Assembly: GCF_013307435.2 (NCBI RefSeq)
Contig: NZ_CP102845.1
Span: forward strand, 4,569,501 to 4,633,500
Direction of reading: 5' to 3'
From: Microvirga terrae
GTDB taxonomy: Bacteria > Pseudomonadota > Alphaproteobacteria > Rhizobiales > Beijerinckiaceae
Length of the DNA: 64,000 nt
In this document: positions 34,416 through 46,797 of the stretch, one piece after another
How positions within the stretch are numbered: the stretch's first letter is position 1
Layout of the letters: every line of letters begins with the position of its first letter
The notes under the pieces: generated by a model
What the model saw: only the letters and a program-made list of their open reading frames with translations
What the model was told of the DNA's origin: nothing
Databases searched by the model: none
Position numbers and translations under genes: made by a program

Positions 34416-34464
34416 GCGCATCGCACGGAAAAGTGGATCCGGTTTTCCGCCCCGAACGATGCGC
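34416..34464. repeat. intergenic palindrome, family 2 (copy A)
   Basis: A 49-bp element with terminal inverted repeats GCGCATCG and CGATGCGC around AAGTGGATCCGGTTTTCCGC. That 20-bp core is repeated exactly, inverted, at 49193-49212. The form resembles REP elements of Rhizobiales. Confidence 0.82.
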
Positions 34465-34477
34465 GAGCTCAGAGGAT

Positions 34478-34530
34478 GAGCATCGGAATGGATTCCAAAA
34501 GTGCCAGTCCACTTTTGGGTCCGATGCTCT
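34478..34530. repeat. intergenic palindrome, family 2 (REP-like variant)
   Basis: Outer arms GAGCATCGGA and TCCGATGCTC enclose a CCAAAAGTG/CACTTTTGG inner hairpin. It lies 14 bp from copy A and right at the 3' end of purU, where it could also stop transcription. Confidence 0.8.
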
Positions 34531-35401
34531 AGTCCGCGAACACCACGGTCTTGCGACCGTTGAGCAGGATGCGGTCCTCGAGGTGGTGGCGCACGGCGCG
34601 CGCGAGCACGCGCCGTTCGATGTCGCGCCCTTTGCGGACCAGATCCTCGGCCGAGTCGCGATGGGTGATGGGCTCCACGTCCTGCGCGATGATCGGCCCC
34701 TCGTCGAGATCGGACGTTACGTAATGCGCGGTCGCGCCGATCAGCTTCACGCCGCGGGCATGGGCCTGGTGATAGGGCTTGGCGCCCTTGAAGCTCGGAA
34801 GGAACGAGTGGTGGATGTTGATGCAGCGACCTGCGAGCTTCGCCGCGAGGCCGTCCGACAGCACCTGCATGTAACGGGCGAGCACCACCAGGTCGGCCTT
34901 CGAGTCGCGGATGATCTCCCAGACCCGGGCTTCCTGTTCGAGCTTGGTGTCCTTGGTGACGGGCAGCCAGTGGAACGGCACGTCGCCCAGATCCACATGG
35001 CTGTAGGTGTCTGCCGGATGATTGGCGATGACGCCGACGGGCTCGAAATCGAGCTCGCCGATGCGCCAGCGGTAGAGCAGATCGGCGAGGCAATGGTCGA
35101 ACTTCGAGACCAGCAGCATGACCTTTCGCTTCTCGCCCGGATCGCGAAGGGTCCATGTCATGCCGAAGCGATCGGCGAGCGGCGCGAAGCCGCTCTTGAG
35201 GGCCTCGATGTCGCTCGTTCCCGAGACGGGATCGAACACGACACGCATGAAGAAGCGATCCGTCTGCGTGTCGTCGTATTGCTGGGCGTCGAGGATGTTG
35301 AGACCGGCATCCGACAGATGTCCCGCGACCGCGGCCACGATGCCGGGACGGTTCGCACAGGCGAGCGTCAGGACGAAGCGCTGCGACGGGACGGAGGCCA
35401 T
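34529..35401 (-). CDS. purU: formyltetrahydrofolate deformylase
   Basis: The 290-residue enzyme hydrolyses 10-formyltetrahydrofolate to tetrahydrofolate and formate, supplying formate for purine synthesis or balancing one-carbon pools. An N-terminal ACT-like domain (about residues 8-85) precedes a formyltransferase domain with the [19 protein letters not shown] stretch near 215 and [17 protein letters not shown] near 240 that carry the catalytic His and Asp. The ATG at 35401 lies 14 bp after serA, so serA-purU is probably one unit. The frame stays open back into serA, but that part is out of phase with the real serA. Confidence 0.95.
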   Translation of the reverse strand: MASVPSQRFVLTLACANRPGIVAAVAGHLSDAGLNILDAQQYDDTQTDRFFMRVVFDPVSGTSDIEALKSGFAPLADRFGMTWTLRDPGEKRKVMLLVSKFDHCLADLLYRWRIGELDFEPVGVIANHPADTYSHVDLGDVPFHWLPVTKDTKLEQEARVWEIIRDSKADLVVLARYMQVLSDGLAAKLAGRCINIHHSFLPSFKGAKPYHQAHARGVKLIGATAHYVTSDLDEGPIIAQDVEPITHRDSAEDLVRKGRDIERRVLARAVRHHLEDRILLNGRKTVVFAD

Positions 35402-35415
35402 CTCGAAACCTCTTC

Positions 35416-37008
35416 TCAGAACCGCACCGCGCGGGCGCGCTTGACCTGCGGGATCTCCTCGATCCGGCGCAGGAGCTCGTCGGAGACCGGCTGGTCGACG
35501 GACACGAAGCAGATGGCATCGCCGCCGGGCTTGTCGCGGCCGAGCGCGAAGGTCGCGACGTTCACGCCGGATTCGCCGAGCAGGGTGCCGAAGCGGCCGA
35601 TGAAGCCGGGCTTGTCGTCGTTGCGGACGTAGATCATGTTCGGCGCGAACTCCGCGTCGACCGTGATGTCGCGGATCTCGGTCACACGCGGCTTGCCGTC
35701 CTGGAACACGGTGCCGCCCGCATGGCGCGGCATGTCGTCCGCATCGACGATGATGCGCACGAAGCTCTCGTAGTCGCGGGCCGCGCTCTCGCGCTTGACC
35801 TCCTCCACGGTGATGCCGCGCTCGCGCGCCACCACGGGGGCCGACACCATGTTGATGTCCTGCAGGAAGGGACGCAGCACGCCGGTCACGGCGGCCGAGG
35901 TGAGCGCGCGGGTGTTCATCTCCGCCACGGCGCCCTCGTATTCGATCCGGATGCCTTTGATCGGAGCTTCCGTGAGCTGCCCGAGGAAGGAGCCGAGCTT
36001 GTCGGCGAGCGCCACGAACGGCTTCAGGCGAGGCGCCTCCTCGGCGGTGATCGACGGGAAGTTCACGGCGTTCTGGATCGCGCCCTGGAGCAGGTAATCC
36101 GACATCTGCTCGGCCACCTGCAGGGCCACGTTCTCCTGCGCCTCCGTGGTGGCGGCGCCCAGATGCGGCGTGCAGACCACGTTGGGATGGCCGAAGAGCG
36201 GATTGGACGTCGCCGGCTCCTCGACGAACACGTCGAAGGCGGCGCCCGCCACATGGCCGGAATCGAGCGCGGCACGCAGCGCGACCTCGTCGACGAGACC
36301 GCCGCGGGCGCAGTTGACGATGCGCACGCCTCTCCTGGTCTTGGCGATGTTCTCCGCCGACAGGACGTTCTTCGTCTTCTCGGTCATCGGCACGTGCAGG
36401 GTGATGATGTCGGCGCGGCGCAGCAGGTCGTCGAGCTCCACCTTCTCGACGCCGAGTTCGAGGGCGCGCTCCGGCGACAGGAAGGGATCGTAGGCGATCA
36501 CCTTCATGCGCAACCCGATGGCGCGGTCGGCCACGATGGACCCGATATTGCCGCAGCCGATCACGCCGAGCACCTTGGCGGTGAGCTCGACGCCCATGAA
36601 GCGGTTCTTCTCCCACTTGCCGGCTTGGGTCGAGGCATCGGCCTGCGGGATCTGGCGGGCGAGCGCGAACATCATGGCGATGGCGTGCTCGGCGGTCGTG
36701 ATGGAATTGCCGAAAGGCGTGTTCATCACGATGATGCCCTTGGCCGTGGCGGCGGGGATCTCGACATTGTCGACCCCGATGCCGGCGCGGCCGATCACCT
36801 TCAGGTTTCTGGCCTGTTCCAGGATCTTTGCCGTGACCTTTGTGGCGGACCGGATGGCGAGGCCGTCATACTGGCCGATGATCTGGGCGAGCTTCTCCTT
36901 GTCCTTGCCGAGATCGGGCTGGAAGTCGACCTCGATGCCGCGATCCTTGAAGATCTGCACGGCGGCCGGGGACAGGGCGTCGGAAATGAGTACGCGGGGA
37001 GCGGGCAT
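35416..37008 (-). CDS. serA: D-3-phosphoglycerate dehydrogenase
   Basis: The 530-residue enzyme oxidises 3-phosphoglycerate in serine synthesis. The substrate-binding domain is followed by the NAD fold with GCGNIG near residue 150, catalytic Arg in NCARGG near 235, Glu in the following EVAL region and His in CTPHLGAAT near 282. The length and the intervening domain (about 320-450) plus C-terminal ACT domain place it in the long form subject to serine feedback. serC lies 131 bp upstream on the same strand with a family 1 repeat in the gap. Confidence 0.96.
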   Translation of the reverse strand: MPAPRVLISDALSPAAVQIFKDRGIEVDFQPDLGKDKEKLAQIIGQYDGLAIRSATKVTAKILEQARNLKVIGRAGIGVDNVEIPAATAKGIIVMNTPFGNSITTAEHAIAMMFALARQIPQADASTQAGKWEKNRFMGVELTAKVLGVIGCGNIGSIVADRAIGLRMKVIAYDPFLSPERALELGVEKVELDDLLRRADIITLHVPMTEKTKNVLSAENIAKTRRGVRIVNCARGGLVDEVALRAALDSGHVAGAAFDVFVEEPATSNPLFGHPNVVCTPHLGAATTEAQENVALQVAEQMSDYLLQGAIQNAVNFPSITAEEAPRLKPFVALADKLGSFLGQLTEAPIKGIRIEYEGAVAEMNTRALTSAAVTGVLRPFLQDINMVSAPVVARERGITVEEVKRESAARDYESFVRIIVDADDMPRHAGGTVFQDGKPRVTEIRDITVDAEFAPNMIYVRNDDKPGFIGRFGTLLGESGVNVATFALGRDKPGGDAICFVSVDQPVSDELLRRIEEIPQVKRARAVRF

Positions 37009-37023
37009 GGGTTGAACCTCATG

Positions 37024-37122
37024 GCGTCATGGCCGGGCTTGTCCCGGCCATCCACGTCCGCCGGTATCGCAAGCTCAGCCCTTGAAAGGCGTGGATCCCC
37101 GGGCCGTGCCCGGGGATGACGG
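37024..37122. repeat. intergenic palindrome, family 1 (variant copy)
   Basis: A 99-bp copy between serC and serA. The left half is GCGTCATGGCCGG to CCGGCCAT; the right half has a diverged CCCCGGG/CCCGGGG hairpin ending in GATGACGG. Hairpins here would form inside a serC-serA transcript. Confidence 0.75.
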
Positions 37123-37139
37123 TCGTGAGAGGTGTGGCC

Positions 37140-38312
37140 TCAAGCCGCTTTCGCGAGCTTCGCCTTTTCCTGCGCGAAGGCCCAGTCGAGCCAGGGCGTC
37201 AGGGCTTCGAGATCCGACTGCTCGACGGTCGCGCCGCACCATATGCGAAGGCCGGGAGGCGCATCGCGGTAGGCCCCGATATCGAGGGCCACGCCTTCCT
37301 TCTCGAGCGCCGCCGTGATGCCCTTGGCCACCTGCGTGACGGCCTCCGGGCCTTTGGCCACCACATCGGGGTCGGCGATCACGAGGCACACGCTGGTGTT
37401 GGACGCGGTGGCCGGGACCTTGGCAAGATTGGCGATCCACGGGGTCCTGGCCACCCAGTCATGGATGACCTTGGCGTTGCCGTCGGCCTTGGCCACCAGG
37501 GCGCTCAGGCCGCCGATCGACTTCGCCCATTCGAGCGCGTCGATGTAATCCTCGACGGCCAGCATGGACGGGGTGTTGATGGTCTCGCCCTCGAAGATGC
37601 CCTCGATGAGCTTGCCGCCCTTGGTCATGCGGAAGATCTTCGGCAGCGGCCAGGCCGGCTTGTAGGTCTCGAGCCGCTCCACGGCGCGGGGCGACAGGAT
37701 GAGCATGCCGTGGGCCGCCTCCCCGCCCAGAACCTTCTGCCAGGAGAAGGTGACCACGTCGAGCTTCGCGAAATCGAGGGTCTGCGCGAAGGCCGCCGAG
37801 GTGGCGTCGCAGATGGTCAGGCCCTCGCGGTCGGCCGCGATCCAGTCGGCGTTGGGCACGCGCACGCCCGAGGTGGTGCCGTTCCAGGTGAAGACCACGT
37901 CGCGGGTCTTCGTATCGACCTGCGCGAGGTCAGGAAGCTCACCGTAGGGCGCGGTGATCACGCGGGCGTCGTCGAGCTTGAGCTGCTTGACCACGTCCGT
38001 GACCCAGCCCTCGCCGAAGCTCTCCCAGGCCAGCATGTCGACCGGCCGGGCGCCCAGCATCGACCACAGGGCCATCTCCACGGCACCCGTGTCGGAGGCG
38101 GGCACGATGCCGATACGGTAATCGGCCGGCACCGCCAGCACCTCGCGGGTGAGGTCGATGGCGAGCTTCAGGCGCGCCTTGCCGAGCTTGGCGCGGTGCG
38201 AGCGGCCGAGGCTGTCGGTCTTGAGGTTCTGGAGAGACCATCCGGGGCGCTTCGCGCAGGGTCCGGATGAAAAGAAGGGCGCGCGCGGACGCGCGGCGGG
38301 CAGGCTCGTCAT
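37140..38312 (-). CDS. serC: phosphoserine aminotransferase
   Basis: The 390-residue PLP enzyme converts 3-phosphohydroxypyruvate and glutamate to phosphoserine. The Schiff-base lysine is Lys193 in [14 protein letters not shown]; the [13 protein letters not shown] start near residue 13 is typical of the alphaproteobacterial SerC subgroup. The ATG at 38312 is preferred because AAAGGA sits eight bases upstream; the ATG at 38321 would abut that site directly. With serA downstream it forms the serine pathway unit. It is divergent from the RND pump genes. Confidence 0.95.
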   Translation of the reverse strand: MTSLPAARPRAPFFSSGPCAKRPGWSLQNLKTDSLGRSHRAKLGKARLKLAIDLTREVLAVPADYRIGIVPASDTGAVEMALWSMLGARPVDMLAWESFGEGWVTDVVKQLKLDDARVITAPYGELPDLAQVDTKTRDVVFTWNGTTSGVRVPNADWIAADREGLTICDATSAAFAQTLDFAKLDVVTFSWQKVLGGEAAHGMLILSPRAVERLETYKPAWPLPKIFRMTKGGKLIEGIFEGETINTPSMLAVEDYIDALEWAKSIGGLSALVAKADGNAKVIHDWVARTPWIANLAKVPATASNTSVCLVIADPDVVAKGPEAVTQVAKGITAALEKEGVALDIGAYRDAPPGLRIWCGATVEQSDLEALTPWLDWAFAQEKAKLAKAA

Positions 38313-38424
38313 GGTATCCATCCTTTCAGATGGGCGCCTCTCGGTGGGGAGAGGTGTCCCGCCGATTGGTATGAATGAGGCGAAGGCCACGGTCAAGGCA
38401 TTGGTCGCCGGAGCAAAAGGTCAG

Positions 38425-38440
38425 ATTACGAAATCGTAAT
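38425..38440. promoter_or_regulatory. TetR-like operator palindrome upstream of the RND pump
   Basis: Arms ATTACGA and TCGTAAT flank an AA centre perfectly, in the 247-bp gap between divergent serC and the pump genes. The size fits a TetR-family operator, but no regulator gene is adjacent. Confidence 0.5.
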
Positions 38441-38559
38441 ACAAAACATCGTGTTTGCTGCGTTATGTTCGCAGCGCCCGGCCTATATTGTGCTAGGACA
38501 ACTTCCGACATTTGTGACCAAAAATGCCGAAAAGGCCGACGACTGAGTAAGGAGCGAGC

Positions 38560-39828
38560 ATGCGTGTGTCCGGTCAACTCGCTGTCATTGCCGTGCTGGG
38601 GGCAGCAGGCTTTGGCGGCTGGTACGCCTACCAGGGCGGCCATCTGGCCAATGTGCCCGTGATCGGCGCGTATGTGAGCCAACCCGCAGGCCAGCAGGCC
38701 GCCCAGGGCGGACGCGGGCGCGGCGGCCCGACCGGTCCCGCAACGGTCGACGTCGACACGGTCAAGACCGGACGCATCGTGGAGATGCGGGAATCCGTCG
38801 GCACGGTCCGTGCCTTTGAATCGATCACCGTGACCGCCAAGGTGGCTGGCATCGTCAATGAGATCGGCTTCGAGGAAGGCCAGAAGGTCAAGGCCGGAGA
38901 CATGCTGGTCCAGTTCGACGCTGCCGAACGGCGCGCCGAGATCGAGCAGGCGATCGCCGAGGCAAGCCGCGCCGAGGCGCTGAGGAACGAGGTCGCCATC
39001 AAGCTGGAGCGTGCTCAGGCGCTCAACCGCACCGGCGCTGGCACTGGCGCTCAGGTCGACGACCTGACGGCTCAGATGAAGTCGCTCGAGGGCTCCATTG
39101 CGTCCGCCCGGGCCCAGCGCAAGGCGGCCGAAGCCAGGCTCGAGGACCTGATCATCCGCGCGCCCTTCGCGGGCCGCGTGGGCACCCGCTCCGTCTCCCT
39201 CGGCGCCTATGTGGCCCCGGGCACCCGCATCACCTCCCTGGACGACCTGTCGAAGGTGCGCCTCGACTTCGCCGTGCCGGAGAACCTGCTGGGCCGCCTG
39301 AAGCCGGGCCAGACGGTCAACGCCATCTCGGCGGCCTACAAGGGCCGCACCTTCAAGGGCAGCGTGTCGACCATCGATCCGCGCGTGGACCAGACGACCC
39401 GTACGGCGCGCCTGACGGCCGAGTTCGAGAATTCGGACGAAGCCCTGAAGCCCGGCATGTTCCTGTCGGTGGCCCTGGAGGTCTCGACCAAGGACGATGC
39501 CGTCGTGGTCCCGGAGGAGGCCGTGGTCAGCGAGGGCCTGCGCCACATCGTCTATCCGGTGAAGGACAACAAGGTAGAGCGCCGCGTCATCACCATCGGC
39601 CAGCGCCAGGGCGGCAAGGTCGAGGTGGTGGATGGCCTCAAGGCCGGCGAGACCATCGTCGTGCTGGGCGTCCAGCGCGTGCGGCCGGGAGCCGAGGTCG
39701 TCGCCCGCCCGGTGGGCTCGGGCGCACCGGCGGCCCCTGTCCCGGCGGCCAATCGGGAGCAGCCCTCCCGCTCCTCACTGAACGTGCCGCAGGCCATCGG
39801 GGCTGCCCAGGCGGCCGAGCGGAAGTGA
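38560..39828 (+). CDS. RND efflux membrane fusion protein
   Basis: The 422-residue periplasmic adaptor links the inner-membrane pump to an outer-membrane channel. An N-terminal anchor helix (about residues 5-24) without lipobox is followed by a Gly/Gln-rich linker. Then come the barrel-sandwich half with VTVTAKVAGIVNEIGFEEGQKVKAGDML near residue 88, a short alpha-hairpin (about 125-195), IIRAPFAGRVG and the beta-barrel with GTRITSLDDLSKVRLDFAVPE. It resembles AcrA/MexE-type adaptors. The permease follows after 62 bp, with a terminator-like hairpin in between. Confidence 0.92.
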   Translation: MRVSGQLAVIAVLGAAGFGGWYAYQGGHLANVPVIGAYVSQPAGQQAAQGGRGRGGPTGPATVDVDTVKTGRIVEMRESVGTVRAFESITVTAKVAGIVNEIGFEEGQKVKAGDMLVQFDAAERRAEIEQAIAEASRAEALRNEVAIKLERAQALNRTGAGTGAQVDDLTAQMKSLEGSIASARAQRKAAEARLEDLIIRAPFAGRVGTRSVSLGAYVAPGTRITSLDDLSKVRLDFAVPENLLGRLKPGQTVNAISAAYKGRTFKGSVSTIDPRVDQTTRTARLTAEFENSDEALKPGMFLSVALEVSTKDDAVVVPEEAVVSEGLRHIVYPVKDNKVERRVITIGQRQGGKVEVVDGLKAGETIVVLGVQRVRPGAEVVARPVGSGAPAAPVPAANREQPSRSSLNVPQAIGAAQAAERK

Positions 39829-39835
39829 TTTCTGT

Positions 39836-39864
39836 CTCCCGCCCCGGCGGGAGGTTTTCGTTTT
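39836..39864 (+). terminator. intra-operon terminator-like hairpin
   Basis: A 7-bp stem (CTCCCGC and GCGGGAG) with a CCCG loop is followed by GTTTTCGTTTT. It lies between the adaptor and permease genes and may lower permease transcription relative to adaptor. Confidence 0.6.
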
Positions 39865-39890
39865 ACTGACTGGTATAGAGCCGAACCGCC

Positions 39891-42800
39891 ATGCAGGTTT
39901 CAGACCTCTTCATCCGCCGCCCGGTCTTCGCCGTCGTGGTGAGCCTCCTGCTGATCGTGGGCGGCCTCGCGTCGCTCATGAACCTGCCGGTCCGCGAATA
40001 TCCGCAAACGGACCGCCCCGTCGTGTCGGTCTCCACGGTCTATCGCGGCGCCTCGAACGAGGTGATCGAGAGCCGGGTGACGGAGATCATCGAGGGCGCG
40101 GTCGCCGGCATCGAGGGCATCCGCCAGATCACCTCGCAGAGCCAGAACGACCGCTCGTCCGTCTCGATCGAGTTCGAGGTCTCCCGCGATCCGGAGGCCG
40201 CGACCTCCGACGTGCGCGACGCCGTTTCCCGCGTCGCCGGACGACTGCCGGACGGCGCCGATACGCCCGTGGTGCGCAAGGTCGATGCGAACGCCTCGGC
40301 CATTATGTGGATCGGCGTCACGTCCACGAGCCTCGATGCGCTCGAGCTCAGCGACTTCCTCAAGCGCGTCTATGTGGACCGCCTCTCCACCGTGCCGGGC
40401 GTCGCCAACGTCAACCTGAGCGGCGAGCGGCGCTACGCCATGCGCATCTGGGTCGACAGGCCCGCGCTCGCGGCCCGCGGCCTCACCGTTCAGGACCTGG
40501 AGACGGCGATCAAGCGCCAGAACGTGGAGCTGCCCGGCGGCCGGATCGAGTCCAGCCAGCGCGAATTCACCGTCAAGACCGATTCCCGCCTCGCGACGCC
40601 CGAGCAGTTCTCGCAGGTGATCGTCACCAACAAGAACGGCTATCTGGTCAGGCTCGGCGAAGTCGCCCAGGTCGAAGTCGGTCCGGAGGACACGCGCTTC
40701 GAGTTCTACCAATCGGGCGAGACCGCCATCGGCATGGGCGTCGTGCGTCAGTCGACCGCGAACACGCTGTCCGTAGTCGACGGGGTTCGCAAGGAGCTAG
40801 ATGAACTGAGCAGTTCGCTGCCGCCCGGCACCACGGCGGAAATCGCCTATGACGAGAGCCAGTTCATCCGCGCCTCGATCGAAGGCGTGCTGCACACCCT
40901 GGTGGAAGGCGTCGCCCTGGTGATCCTGGTGATCCTGATCTTCCTGCGAGACTGGCGTTCGACCATCGTGGCCATGGTGGCGATTCCTGTCTCGATCACC
41001 GCGGCCTTCATGGTCATGGCCTTCTTCGGCGCCTCCATCAACGTGCTGACGCTCCTCGCGATCGTGCTTGCCATCGGCATCGTGGTGGACGATGCGATCG
41101 TGGAGATCGAGAACGTGCACCGGCGCATCGAGGAGGGCCAGCCGCCGCTGCTCGCCTCCTTCGACGGCGCGCGCGAGATCGGCTTCGCGGTGATCGCCAC
41201 CACGGCGACCCTCATGGCGGTGTTCGTCCCCCTCGCCTTCATGACCGGCAACACGGGCAAGCTCTTCCGCGAGTTCGGCATCACGCTCGCAGCCTCCATC
41301 TTCTTCTCGGGCGTCGTCGCCCGCACGCTCACCCCGATGCTGTGCTCCAAGCTCATGGTTCCCGCGCATGGCCGGATCCAGCGCATGACGGAGCCGCTTT
41401 TCGAGAAGATGAACGGCGGCTATCGCTGGCTGCTCTCGCGGGCCCTGAGGATTCCGGTCGTCATCCTGTTCATCGGCGTCCTGGTGTCCCTGTCGGCCTA
41501 CGGCCTGTTTCAGTCCCTGCCGAAGGAATTCGCCCCGACCGAGGATCGCGGCGCCATCATCGTCCGGCTCCAGGCGCCGGAGGGCGCGAGCCTCGACTAC
41601 ACCCGCGATCGGGTGAAGGAGGTCGAAAAGGCCCTGATGCCCCTGCAGGAGAAGGGCCTCGTCGCCTCCATGCTGAGCCAGGTCGCTCCGGGCTTCGCCC
41701 GTCCCTCCCCGGTCAACGAGGGCATCGTGATCGTACGCCTGGTTCCCTGGGAGGACCGGACCGAAAGCCAGCAGGACATCGTCCGTCAGATCACCCCGAG
41801 GGTATCGAATTTCCCCGGCGCGCGCGTTTCGGTGGTCAACCCGCCGGCCTTCGGCGGCGCCGGCGGCTTCGGCCAGCCGATCCAGTTCGTCCTCGGCGGC
41901 CCCGATTACGAGACGATCCGCGGCTGGCGTGACATCGTCATGCAGAAGGCTCAGGAGACGGGCAAGTTCGTCAACATGGACTCAAACTACCGTGAGTCCC
42001 AGCCCGACATCCGCGTCCAGATCGACCGCCAGCGCGCCGCCGACCTCGGCGTCTCGGTGGAGGATATCGGCCGCACGCTGGAGCTTATGTTCGGCGAGAC
42101 CGAAGTCTCGACCTTCGTCAGCCGCGGCGACGAATATCCCGTGATCATGCGCGCCCGGGCCCAGGACCGCGCGACGCCCAACGATCTCACCAACACCTTC
42201 ATCCGTGCCGCCAACGGCGAGCTCGTTCCGCTCTCCTCCTTCGTATCCTTGACGGAATCGGCCGCCCCGCAGGCCCTGAACCGGTTCGACCGCCTGCGGT
42301 CGATCACGATCCAGTCGTCCCTGGCGCCGGGCGTATCCATCGGGGAGGGCCTGGAGATCCTCCAGCAGATCGTGCGCGACAACCTGCCGGCGGAGGTGCG
42401 CATCGGCTATACGGGCCAGTCCAAAGACTTCCTGGATTCGACCGGGGCGATCTACGTGACGTTCGCGATGGCGCTCCTGGTGGTGTTCCTGGTGCTCGCC
42501 GCCCAGTTCGAGAGCTGGATCAACCCGTTCATCATCATGCTCACGGTGCCGCTCGCGGTGACCGGCGGCTTGCTGGCCCTGTTCGTCACCGGACAGACGC
42601 TCAACATCTACAGCCAGATCGGCATGATCCTGCTCATCGGCCTCATGACCAAGAACGGCATCCTGATTGTCGAGTTCTCGAACCAGCTGCGCGAGCGCGG
42701 GTATTCGGTGCGCGATGCGGTGGTCGAGGCCTCGGTGCTGCGCCTTAGGCCGATCCTGATGACGTCGATCGCCATGATCGGCGGCGCCATCCCGCTCGCC

Positions 42801-43052
42801 TGGTCCACCGGCGCCGGCGCCGAGGCGCGCAATGCCATCGGGTCGGTGATCGTGGGCGGCGTCACGGTGTCGACCATCCTGACCATGCTGGTCGTGCCCT
42901 CGATCTACCTGCTCCTCGGCGGCTTCACGAAGCCCGCCACCTATGTGAGCGAGCTGCTCGACAGGCTCCGTGCCGAGACCGGCCAGGTCGCGCATGGCGA
43001 GGACCTGCCGTCGCGGACGAAGGACGTGCCGCCGGCCCACCCGGCGGAGTGA
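39891..43052 (+). CDS. RND multidrug efflux permease (AcrB-like)
   Basis: The 1,053-residue inner-membrane pump is a full-length hydrophobe/amphiphile RND protein. The proton relay pair is Asp400-Asp401 in GIVVDDAIVEIENV, and the partner Lys is in MTKNGILIVEFSN near residue 925. Two large periplasmic loops lie between helices 1-2 and 7-8. It starts MQVSDLFIRRPVFA as in the MexF/AcrB group. No outer-membrane channel gene follows, so it must borrow a TolC-like protein from elsewhere. A strong terminator at 43234-43266 ends the unit. Confidence 0.94.
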   Translation: MQVSDLFIRRPVFAVVVSLLLIVGGLASLMNLPVREYPQTDRPVVSVSTVYRGASNEVIESRVTEIIEGAVAGIEGIRQITSQSQNDRSSVSIEFEVSRDPEAATSDVRDAVSRVAGRLPDGADTPVVRKVDANASAIMWIGVTSTSLDALELSDFLKRVYVDRLSTVPGVANVNLSGERRYAMRIWVDRPALAARGLTVQDLETAIKRQNVELPGGRIESSQREFTVKTDSRLATPEQFSQVIVTNKNGYLVRLGEVAQVEVGPEDTRFEFYQSGETAIGMGVVRQSTANTLSVVDGVRKELDELSSSLPPGTTAEIAYDESQFIRASIEGVLHTLVEGVALVILVILIFLRDWRSTIVAMVAIPVSITAAFMVMAFFGASINVLTLLAIVLAIGIVVDDAIVEIENVHRRIEEGQPPLLASFDGAREIGFAVIATTATLMAVFVPLAFMTGNTGKLFREFGITLAASIFFSGVVARTLTPMLCSKLMVPAHGRIQRMTEPLFEKMNGGYRWLLSRALRIPVVILFIGVLVSLSAYGLFQSLPKEFAPTEDRGAIIVRLQAPEGASLDYTRDRVKEVEKALMPLQEKGLVASMLSQVAPGFARPSPVNEGIVIVRLVPWEDRTESQQDIVRQITPRVSNFPGARVSVVNPPAFGGAGGFGQPIQFVLGGPDYETIRGWRDIVMQKAQETGKFVNMDSNYRESQPDIRVQIDRQRAADLGVSVEDIGRTLELMFGETEVSTFVSRGDEYPVIMRARAQDRATPNDLTNTFIRAANGELVPLSSFVSLTESAAPQALNRFDRLRSITIQSSLAPGVSIGEGLEILQQIVRDNLPAEVRIGYTGQSKDFLDSTGAIYVTFAMALLVVFLVLAAQFESWINPFIIMLTVPLAVTGGLLALFVTGQTLNIYSQIGMILLIGLMTKNGILIVEFSNQLRERGYSVRDAVVEASVLRLRPILMTSIAMIGGAIPLAWSTGAGAEARNAIGSVIVGGVTVSTILTMLVVPSIYLLLGGFTKPATYVSELLDRLRAETGQVAHGEDLPSRTKDVPPAHPAE

Positions 43053-43126
43053 TCTGAGGACGAGTGGCTGAGGGCTTAGTGGCCCTCAGCCCTCAAGGTC
43101 AGGCCGGAAGCAATACCCTGTCCCGG

Positions 43127-43213
43127 CATGGCCGGGCTTGTCCCGGCCATCCCGATGCTGTGAAGCGCTGAGTTCTTCCAATCGGGATCACCGGCACGAG
43201 GCCGGTGATGACG
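43127..43213. repeat. intergenic palindrome, family 1 (full copy)
   Basis: An 87-bp copy lies between the convergent pump and glmM genes. Left hairpin CATGGCCGGG/CCCGGCCAT, inner arms ATCCCGAT and ATCGGGAT, right hairpin CACCGGC/GCCGGTG, ending GATGACG. The halves are in the opposite order to the copy at 32097, so the element occurs in both orientations. Confidence 0.83.
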
Positions 43214-43233
43214 TAAAAGCGGCTCGAAACAGA

Positions 43234-43266
43234 AGCCCCGGCGAGCCGATCGCCGGGGCTTTTTTT
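43234..43266 (+). terminator. RND operon terminator
   Basis: A perfect 10-bp stem (AGCCCCGGCG and CGCCGGGGCT) with a seven-base loop is followed by TTTTTT. Confidence 0.92.
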
Positions 43267-43295
43267 GATTCCGACGACCGAACGGACGTCGCGTC

Positions 43296-44651
43296 CTACG
43301 CCGCAGCCCTGGAGGCCGCCTGCGATACGGCTTCCACCACGTCGTCCACCACGCGATTGACGAGATCCTCGTTGTCGCCCTCGCCCATCACGCGGATGAC
43401 CGGTTCGGTGCCGGAGGGACGGATCACGAGGCGGCCCGCATGCCCGAGGGTCTCGCGGCCCGCCTCGATGGCCTGGATGACCGAGGCCTCCTGCAGGGGC
43501 TTGCCGGCCTTGTAGCGCACGTTCTTGAGCACCTGCGGCAGCGGCTCGAAGCAATGGCAGACCTCGGAGACCGGCTTGCCCAGGCTTTTCACCACGGCGA
43601 GGAGCTGGAGGGCCGCCACGAGGCCATCGCCCGTGGTGGTGTAGTCGGACATGATGATGTGGCCCGACTGCTCGCCGCCGAGATTGTAGCCATGGGCGCG
43701 CATGTGCTCGAGCACGTAGCGGTCCCCGACGGCGGTGCGCACGAGGCCTAGGCCCAGGCCGTTCAGGTACCGTTCCAGGCCGAGATTGGACATGATCGTC
43801 GCCACGAGGCCGGGCTGCGCCAGGCGGCCGTCCTCCTTCCAGGAGCGGGCGACCACGCCCATGAGCTGGTCGCCGTCGACCTTGTGGCCCTTCTCATCGA
43901 CGATCAGCACCCGGTCCGCGTCGCCGTCGAGGGCGATGCCAACGTCGGCGCGCAGCTCGCGGACCTTGTGGATCAGGGCGTCCGGCGCCGTGGAGCCGAC
44001 GTCGTGGTTGATGTTGAAGCCGTTCGGCTCAACGCCGATGGACACCACCTCGGCGCCGAGCTCCCACAGCGCCTCAGGGGCGACCTTGTAGCCGGCCCCG
44101 TTGGCGCAATCGACCACGACGCGCATGCCCTCCAGGTCGATCTGGCGCGGCAGGGTGCGCTTGGCGAACTCGATGTAGCGGGCCTGGACGCTCTCGATGC
44201 GCTTGGCGCGGCCGAGGGTGGACGACCCGGCCAGCCGACGGGTCAGGTCGGAATCGATCAGCGCCTCGATCTGAAGCTCGATCTCGTCGTTCAGCTTGAA
44301 CCCGTCCGGGCCGAACAGCTTGATGCCGTTGTCCTCGTAGGGGTTGTGGGAGGCCGAGATCATCACGCCCAGGTCGCAGCGCATGGAGCGCGTCAGCATG
44401 GCGACCGCCGGGGTCGGGATCGGGCCCAGGAGCAGCACGTCCATGCCCACCGAGGTGAAGCCCGCCTGAAGGGCGGATTCGATCATGTAGCCGGAGAGCC
44501 GCGTATCCTTGCCGATCACGACCCGGTGGCGGTAATCGCCGCGCTGCTGGAACATGAGGCCGGCCGCCTGCCCGACCCGCAGGGCCAGGTCCGGCGTGAT
44601 GATGCCGTTGGCGCGGCCCCGAATGCCATCGGTCCCGAAGTATTTCCGCAC
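43296..44651 (-). CDS. glmM: phosphoglucosamine mutase
   Basis: The 451-residue enzyme interconverts glucosamine 6- and 1-phosphate for UDP-GlcNAc, a precursor of peptidoglycan and lipid A. The phosphoserine is Ser101 in MISASHNP; the metal loop DGDADRV is near residue 245, the sugar loop GGEQSGHI near 330, and the phosphate loop [12 protein letters not shown] near 413. The start is a GTG at 44651, giving [12 protein letters not shown], with GGAG nine bases upstream. It lies downstream of ftsH but a strong terminator separates them, so glmM must have its own promoter in 44652-44815. Confidence 0.96.
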   Translation of the reverse strand: MRKYFGTDGIRGRANGIITPDLALRVGQAAGLMFQQRGDYRHRVVIGKDTRLSGYMIESALQAGFTSVGMDVLLLGPIPTPAVAMLTRSMRCDLGVMISASHNPYEDNGIKLFGPDGFKLNDEIELQIEALIDSDLTRRLAGSSTLGRAKRIESVQARYIEFAKRTLPRQIDLEGMRVVVDCANGAGYKVAPEALWELGAEVVSIGVEPNGFNINHDVGSTAPDALIHKVRELRADVGIALDGDADRVLIVDEKGHKVDGDQLMGVVARSWKEDGRLAQPGLVATIMSNLGLERYLNGLGLGLVRTAVGDRYVLEHMRAHGYNLGGEQSGHIIMSDYTTTGDGLVAALQLLAVVKSLGKPVSEVCHCFEPLPQVLKNVRYKAGKPLQEASVIQAIEAGRETLGHAGRLVIRPSGTEPVIRVMGEGDNEDLVNRVVDDVVEAVSQAASRAAA

Positions 44652-44818
44652 GTGCTTTGTCTCCGCATTCCGTAGCGCTGATCCACGCTTTGGCTTTTTC
44701 AAAGCAACCTCCCTGAATTCGGTCAAGGGACCCGAGCCAATGCGCGCCATCACAAGTGATAAGCGATTGTTACAGGTCTCAACCTGGTCCTTACGGAGTA
44801 TTAGATCTTTGAGGTAAA

Positions 44819-44853
44819 CAAAAAAGTACGCCCGCCAGGGGGGCGGGCGTACT
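44819..44853 (-). terminator. ftsH terminator
   Basis: On the minus strand a 12-bp stem (AGTACGCCCGCC and GGCGGGCGTACT) with a five-base loop runs into TTTTTT. Confidence 0.93.
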
Positions 44854-44877
44854 GGATCAGAGGGTTTTCGATGGTTC

Positions 44878-46797
<1,920 letters not shown>

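Noticed and set aside
35402..36616. An apparent N-terminal extension of purU reaching far into serA
   Set aside because: It is out of phase with the well-conserved serA and has no recognisable domain; purU is complete from the ATG at 35401.
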